From CAYXLW01 sp964466055 (GTDB lineage: Bacteria; Patescibacteriota; Gracilibacteria; GCA-2401425), in contig CAYXLW010000001.1 of assembly GCA_964466055.1 (NCBI GenBank), forward strand, positions 299,284 through 363,283: 64,000 bases of DNA, written 5' to 3'. Of this stretch, positions 59,901 to 64,000 are shown piece by piece; position 1 is the first letter of the stretch; each line of letters begins with the position of its first letter. Under the pieces are notes generated by a model. It was not told where the DNA came from and searched no databases. It was given only the letters and a program-made list of their open reading frames with translations. The translations under genes and the position numbers were made by a program.

Positions 59901-62900
59901 AGAATCAGAAGGGAGAGGAGTTGTTGTGATTAAAGCTCCATTTTGGTAAATCCTATAACCAAGTTCATTGTTAGCATTGTCATTCCAATGTAGATAAACA
60001 CTATTATGGGTAGCAGAAGCTTGAAGATTTGTAGGCGTAGCAGGAAGTCCACTAGGATATGAAGGTAAAGTTGTTAAAGTAATATGAGAACTTCCTTCAC
60101 CAGCTGTATTGTAAGCAGCAACACGGAAATTGTACTGAGTACTAGGAGTTAACCCTCCTATAAAATAACCTGTAGAATTTGGAGCAATTGTAGTAATAAT
60201 ATTTCCGTTTTGATAAATTCTGTATCCGTCTGCGTTATTTGCATTATTAGTCCAGTAAAGCGCAACTGTAGTGTCTGTTACATAGGCTACAAGTTCAGTA
60301 GGTGCTAAAGGTGCACTGTTAGGTGGAGTGCTTAAAGTAGTTACACTAATTTGTGCAGATCCTTCACCGTTAGAGTTATAAGCAACTATTGTAAAAGTGT
60401 AAGTAGTCCCAGCTATAAGATCGTCATTAGTAGTATTTTGAGTAGTATTAGCAGGAAGTGTAGATATTAAAATTGGATCTTGACTACCAGTTTGTTTATA
60501 TACTCTGTATCCTTGTTCATTATCTGCATTATCAGTCCAAGTTATAGTTGCATTATGATGAGTAGCAGAAGCTTGAAGATTAGTAGGAGCTGCTGGGCTG
60601 TTAGTGCTTAGTGTAGTAGCAAAAGTTTGAGCACTTGCTTCACCGTAAGAATTGTAAGCAGCAACACGGAAGAAATAAGTAGTGTTAGGAGCTAATCCAG
60701 TAACATTAAAAGATTGAGAATTGCCAGTTAGAGTATTATTAATAAGTACCCCATTTTGATAAATTCTGTATCCAGATTCATTTGTAGCATTATCAGTCCA
60801 GTTAAGGGTAAGTGAAGTTTCGGCAAGATTAGAAACTGTTAAATTGGTAGGAGCTAAAGGTAAATTATCTATAGGATTGCTTAAAGTAGTTACAGTAACT
60901 TCAGATCTACCTTCACCGCTGTTATTGTAAGCAGCAACACGGAAAGTGTATTGAGTATTAGGAGTAAGTCCTCCAACGAAATATCCAGTTGAATTGGCAG
61001 GAATAGTATTTAATAAAACTTCATCTTGACTTCCAATACGTTGATAAACTCTGTAACCAGTTTCATTGGTAGCATTATCGATCCAGCTAAGAGTAGAAGT
61101 AGTATTAGTTACAAAAGCATAAAGTTCAGTAGGCGCAGTAGGAGATCCTGAATTAGGAGTAGAAAGAGTAGTGTCAGTAACATTAGCACCATTTTGTCCT
61201 GAATTATTATAAGCAGTTACAGTGAATTGGTATCCAGTATTAGCAAAAAGTCCAGACACAGTATATCGAGTAGAATTAGCAGGAAGTCCGCTTATAGTAG
61301 TAGTTTCACCACCAGAAGCTGCAAAATAAGATATTCTATAATTATCTTCATTAGTAGCATTATCAACCCAAAAAATAGAAATAGAATTATGAGTAGCAGA
61401 AGTTTGAGTAATAGTTGGAGCTGGTGGTGGATTTGTAGCAGATGAAGTAGTAGCAGAAACCTGAGCACTAGCTTCGCCAACAATATTGTAAGCAGCAACT
61501 CTAAAAGTATAAGTAGTATTAGGGCTTAATCCTGTAACGTTAAAAGATTGAGAATTAGCAATTAAAGTATTAATTAGTACACCATTTTGATAAACTCTAT
61601 AACCATCTTCATTAGTAGCATTGTCAGTCCAAGAAAGAGTAAGCGAGTTTTGAGTAATATTAGAAACCACTAAATTAGAAGGAAAAGCAGGAAGATTAGG
61701 AATAGGATTACTTAGAGTAGTAACAGAAAGTTGAGAAGATCCTTCACCAATTGTATTGTAAGCAGCAACACGGAAAGTATATAGAGTGTTACGAGTTAAT
61801 CCTCCTATAAAGTAACCATTAGAATTAGCTTGGATCGTGTTAATTAAATTCCCATTTTGATAAACTCTATAACCGTCTTCATTATCAGCATTATCAGTCC
61901 AGCTAAGAGTAACAGTTGTGTCAGTAACAAAAGCGTTAAGTTCAGTAGGTGCTTCAGGAGAACTTGAAGGAGGAACCGAAAGCGTAGTAGCAGTAACACT
62001 ATCATCATCTTGACCTGAATTATTGTAAGCGATTACAGTAAATCGATACTCAGTATTAGGCAAAAGTCCATACATAGTATACTGAGTAGTGTTAGCTGAA
62101 ATTCCGCTTATAGTAGTTATTCCACCGCCAGAAGTGGCATAATAAGAAATTATATACTCATCTTCGTTAGTAGCATTGTCAATCCAGAAAACAGAGGCAG
62201 AGTTATGAGTAACAGAAATTTGAGTAATGGTTGGAGCTAGTGGTGGTGGAGTAGAAGGTAAAGTAGTAACAGAAATTTGAGAAGATCCTTCACCTCCTGC
62301 ATTGTAAGCAGTAACTCTGAGAGTATAAGTAGTATTAGGACTTAATCCAGTAACACCAAAAGATGAAGAGTTGGCAGCTAAAGTCCCAACAAGAGAGTTA
62401 TCTTGATAAACTCTGTACCCAGTCTCATTAGTAGCATTATCAGTCCAAGAAAGTGTAAGAGAGGTCTGTGTTATGTTAGAAGCAGCTAATCCTGTTGGTG
62501 CAGCAGGGGCTGGACTTAAAGTAGTAGCAGAAATTTGAGCAGAAGATTCACCTCCTGTATTATAAGCAGCAACTCTGAAAGTATAAGTAGTATTAGGAGT
62601 TAATCCATTAACATTAAAAGATGTAGAATTAGTGGCTAAATTCCCAATAAGAGAGTTATCTTGATAAATTCTATAACCAGTCTCATTAGTAGCGTTATCA
62701 GTCCAAGAAAGGGAAAGAGAAGTTTGTGTAATATTAGAAACAGTCAAATTAGTAGGAGTAGCAGGTCCTGTGCTTAGAGTTGTAGCAAAAATTTGAGAAG
62801 ATCCCTCGCCTCCTGCATTGTAAGCGGTAACTCTAAAAGTATAAGTAGTATTTGCACTTAACCCTGTAACATTAAATAATTCAGTGTTAGCAAGTAAAGT

Positions 62901-64000
62901 ACCAATAAGAGCATTGTTTTGATAAACTCTATAACCAGTTTCATTAGTAGCATTATCATCCCAAGAAAGAGTAAGAGTAGTTTGAGTTATGCTAGAAGCA
63001 ACTAGTCCTGTAGGTGGTGTAGGAGCTTCAGAATTTGAACTTGAAGTAGTGGCAGAGATTTGAGAAGATCCTTCTCCTCCTGTGTTATAAGCAGCAACTC
63101 CGAAAGTATAAGCAGTTCCAGCAGTCAATCCAGTAATATTTACAGTCTCTAAGTTAGCAGCAATTGTAGCTACAGGAGTAGGATTACCATCTAGGTAAAT
63201 TCTATAGCCAGTTTCATTAGTAGCGTTATCATTCCAAGTAAGAGTAAGAGATGTCTGTGTTATATTAGAAGCAGCTAGTCCAGTAGGAGCTGCAGGAGTT
63301 GAATTTAAAGTAGTAGCAGAGATTTGAGAAGAAGCTTCACCTCCTGTATTATAAGCAGCAACACGGAAAGCATAGGCAGTATTAGGAGTTAACCCAGTAA
63401 CATTGAAAGACTGAGGATTAGTAGAATTAGTAACTAAAGTATTAATCAGTACTCCATTTTGATAAATTTTATACCCAGTTTCATTAGTAGCATTATCAAT
63501 CCAAGAAAGAGTAAGAGAAGTCTGTGTTATATTAAATACAGCTAATCCAGTAGGAGCTAAAGGCATTGTATTTAAAGTCGTAGCAGAAATTTGAGCACTC
63601 CCTTCACCAGTTGGATTATAAGCGGCAACTCTAAAAGTATAAGTAGTGTTAGGAGTTAATCCGATAACATTAAAAGTTGATAAGTCAGGAGATGTCCCCT
63701 CATAAATTTGTACATTGTTTTGATAAACTCTATAACCGTCTTCATTATCAGCGTTATCAGTCCAAGAAAGAGTGATAGAAGTCTGTGTTATGCTAGAAGC
63801 AACTAGTCCTGTAGGGGCTGCAGGTGCTAAAGTTTGGCTAAGTGTAGTTTCAGTAATACTTGCACTACCCTCACCAGCTGAATTATAAGCAGCAACTCTA
63901 AAAGTATAAGTAGTACTAGGAGTTAATCCAGTAACATTAAAAGATTGAGGATTAGTAGAATTAGTAACTAAAGTATTAATCAGTACTCCATTTTGATAAA
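56979..64000 (-). CDS. giant FN3-repeat surface protein with SLH anchor (5' partial)
   Basis: At least 2340 codons, open in frame to the window edge, so the start is missing. At least 20 fibronectin type III repeats of ~90 aa carry the pattern NLTVSNITQTSLTLSW, TDNATNETGYRVYQNG and NTTYTFRVAAYN. A Gly-rich linker (poly-GGN near 58390-58430) is followed by a ~200-residue cysteine-containing domain, then three SLH domains (FVDIKGHWAEEYIRDLAEQG, FPDVFTSDWFAPYVVRNMEL, FYDVPAKEWFASYVGF) and a C-terminal Ig-like domain ending ASSVKVAFEE-like. SLH domains bind wall polymers, so this is a surface-layer-linked adhesin or stalk. Many repeats are nearly identical in DNA, showing recent duplication. Confidence 0.9.
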   Translation of the reverse strand, partial: YQNGVLINTLVTNSTNPQSFNVTGLTPSTTYTFRVAAYNSAGEGSASITETTLSQTLAPAAPTGLVASSITQTSITLSWTDNADNEDGYRVYQNNVQIYEGTSPDLSTFNVIGLTPNTTYTFRVAAYNPTGEGSAQISATTLNTMPLAPTGLAVFNITQTSLTLSWIDNATNETGYKIYQNGVLINTLVTNSTNPQSFNVTGLTPNTAYAFRVAAYNTGGEASSQISATTLNSTPAAPTGLAASNITQTSLTLTWNDNATNETGYRIYLDGNPTPVATIAANLETVNITGLTAGTAYTFGVAAYNTGGEGSSQISATTSSSNSEAPTPPTGLVASSITQTTLTLSWDDNATNETGYRVYQNNALIGTLLANTELFNVTGLSANTTYTFRVTAYNAGGEGSSQIFATTLSTGPATPTNLTVSNITQTSLSLSWTDNATNETGYRIYQDNSLIGNLATNSTSFNVNGLTPNTTYTFRVAAYNTGGESSAQISATTLSPAPAAPTGLAASNITQTSLTLSWTDNATNETGYRVYQDNSLVGTLAANSSSFGVTGLSPNTTYTLRVTAYNAGGEGSSQISVTTLPSTPPPLAPTITQISVTHNSASVFWIDNATNEDEYIISYYATSGGGITTISGISANTTQYTMYGLLPNTEYRFTVIAYNNSGQDDDSVTATTLSVPPSSSPEAPTELNAFVTDTTVTLSWTDNADNEDGYRVYQNGNLINTIQANSNGYFIGGLTRNTLYTFRVAAYNTIGEGSSQLSVTTLSNPIPNLPAFPSNLVVSNITQNSLTLSWTDNATNEDGYRVYQNGVLINTLIANSQSFNVTGLSPNTTYTFRVAAYNIVGEASAQVSATTSSATNPPPAPTITQTSATHNSISIFWVDNATNEDNYRISYFAASGGETTTISGLPANSTRYTVSGLFANTGYQFTVTAYNNSGQNGANVTDTTLSTPNSGSPTAPTELYAFVTNTTSTLSWIDNATNETGYRVYQRIGSQDEVLLNTIPANSTGYFVGGLTPNTQYTFRVAAYNNSGEGRSEVTVTTLSNPIDNLPLAPTNLTVSNLAETSLTLNWTDNATNESGYRIYQNGVLINNTLTGNSQSFNVTGLAPNTTYFFRVAAYNSYGEASAQTFATTLSTNSPAAPTNLQASATHHNATITWTDNADNEQGYRVYKQTGSQDPILISTLPANTTQNTTNDDLIAGTTYTFTIVAYNSNGEGSAQISVTTLSTPPNSAPLAPTELVAYVTDTTVALYWTNNANNADGYRIYQNGNIITTIAPNSTGYFIGGLTPSTQYNFRVAAYNTAGEGSSHITLTTLPSYPSGLPATPTNLQASATHNSVYLHWNDNANNELGYRIYQNGALITTTPLPSDSFDYTIEGLNEETVYIFRVAAFNTIGEASAQTSVTTLNTPSDITLYPPTGLYASSISTNSISLRWIDHNNGTNETNEDSYRIYQTGVDTPFFLNANSTQYSISNLASGTEYTFRVAARRGNDEAMSIITISTLQDSTVPVAPTITQASVTNNSTSIFWNDNANNEAGYRIYRGSINSTPVAIIPANSTSYTVPGLTENTTYTFIVVAYNNVGQNSDDVTVTTLLNPPIGSPNAPTELYAFVTSTTSTLSWTDNATNENGYKIYQDTVEIANIPANSVGYFIGGLIPNTQYTFRVAAYNTNGEGRSQTTVTTLSTPNPNLPAFPSNLVVSNITQNSLSLNWNDNATNETGYRVYQNGRLINTLATNPTNPQSFNVTGLSPNTTYIFRVAAYNPVGEASAQTSATTLVSTNNPPVAPTGLNATSTTNSITLIWIDNANNEDNYIILRDNVIMATLPANSNTHTVNGLNPSTAYRFTVIARNSYGDGSAQIDAITAGGGSGGGGGGGGGRLQECSNTTTPYPLPASESSTLYKLIRPLDLKNTDGIINRPVFLENCNQKHNVSFTKGTEVKVCSTETPFKGILYPPKTVSLAQFEHASKVPNEVQVLRIVEFTANDNREICFTPDLESTIRFQFPEGVVDSALKLYRYNSLKDSVDFVTDKLDVDKENMEVIAKVNRTGIYILTHDKKVARDDDNTFVDIKGHWAEEYIRDLAEQGVLAKLKYFRPNDTALRAEVAKVVIEAFNLVNKKDIKKTFFPDVFTSDWFAPYVVRNMELGVVQGYPDSYFRPGKQIVRAEALKVVLLAAGLEYFTGPNPFYDVPAKEWFASYVGFSHVNGIVKGVSPEKFEPARQVTRAELAAMIVRTQRYLISMDDDSFIAKVETPKIITKANIDEEALFSAKIYNGKGEVVEILNSPVWCQYSLDNVNWITYGDVAYTDDKGEARCKIKVNKPVDLYVRGFRKGLTSNRLSSVKVAFEE
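58386..58430 (-). repeat. trinucleotide tract encoding polyglycine linker
   Basis: Repeated ACC/GCC units on the plus strand (GGN codons on the minus strand) encode about ten glycines between the FN3 and SLH parts. Its length could vary by whole codons without a frameshift. Confidence 0.7.

Noticed and set aside
1..64000. Recoding of TGA as glycine (as in Gracilibacteria/Absconditabacteria)
   Set aside because: Conserved genes have expected lengths without in-frame TGA, and TGA ends trpS and other genes at sensible places.
56979..64000. Repeated pattern resembling a CRISPR array
   Set aside because: The period is about 270-300 bp, in frame and encodes FN3 domains; there are no short spacers or cas genes.

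Overview
The window is strongly AT-rich (about 30% G+C by eye), uses the standard bacterial code (TGA is a normal stop, and no conserved gene is interrupted by TGA) and is densely coding on both strands. Housekeeping genes are mixed with large secreted or surface proteins. The best fit is a candidate-phyla-radiation (Patescibacteria-like) bacterium. Pointers are a carB gene split in two, isolated genes of usually clustered pathways (guaA, thyA, tsf without rpsB, dnaJ without dnaK), SLH surface proteins, an LPxTG-like small protein, and many lineage-specific lipoproteins. This placement is inference; no rRNA gene is present. Almost every start lacks a Shine-Dalgarno sequence. Where a promoter is clear, the predicted 5' leader is often only 15-25 nt, and this was used to correct several start codons.

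Layout. 1-2.3 kb: membrane-anchored subtilisin, a small PD-(D/E)XK-like nuclease, tRNA-Thr and tRNA-Phe. 2.3-11.2 kb: three large uncharacterised genes, each with its own promoter: a 17-repeat protein ending in a caspase/CHAT-like domain, a protein with PG-binding-like and putative Ig regions, and a 1287-residue membrane/coiled-coil protein. The first carries a C7 tract and the third a G8 tract, both rare in this base composition. 11.3-18.1 kb: guaA, two-subunit serine dehydratase, and a transporter-like/HEAT fusion. 18.4-25.6 kb: an amidase/Ig/SpoIID wall enzyme, a hybrid signalling protein, a lipoprotein and two decayed ORFs. 25.8-31.1 kb: tRNA-Met, galU-trpS, CIRCE-controlled dnaJ, SLH-PDZ-S41 protease. 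31.4-37.3 kb: split carB around two lipoprotein genes, a structured RNA region with a gene that has an unusual strong Shine-Dalgarno, and rpsO with a leader hairpin. 37.3-51.4 kb: paralogous lipoproteins, gpmI-thyA, clpP, murD, a ferredoxin, tsf, rlmN and small membrane proteins. 51.8-56.8 kb: glyS, a PRMT-like methyltransferase, a DUF333-Kazal protein and small genes. 57-64 kb: a giant FN3-repeat, SLH-anchored protein truncated by the window edge.

A theme across the window is small repeats that sit both between genes and in frame inside genes. There are heptamer tandem arrays (one inside guaA), a dRS3-like ATTCCC-N8-GGGAAT palindrome (one copy inside gpmI, a near-identical copy upstream of glyS), and a C-rich inverted repeat inside the methyltransferase gene. 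Perfect palindromes also occur between genes. This resembles coding palindromic elements known from Rickettsia.

Functionally, the wall and surface genes form one group: SpoIID/amidase, murD, S41/SLH protease, the LPDAG protein and the FN3/SLH giant. The metabolic genes give isolated steps of glycolysis, serine breakdown, purine and pyrimidine synthesis, and translation.
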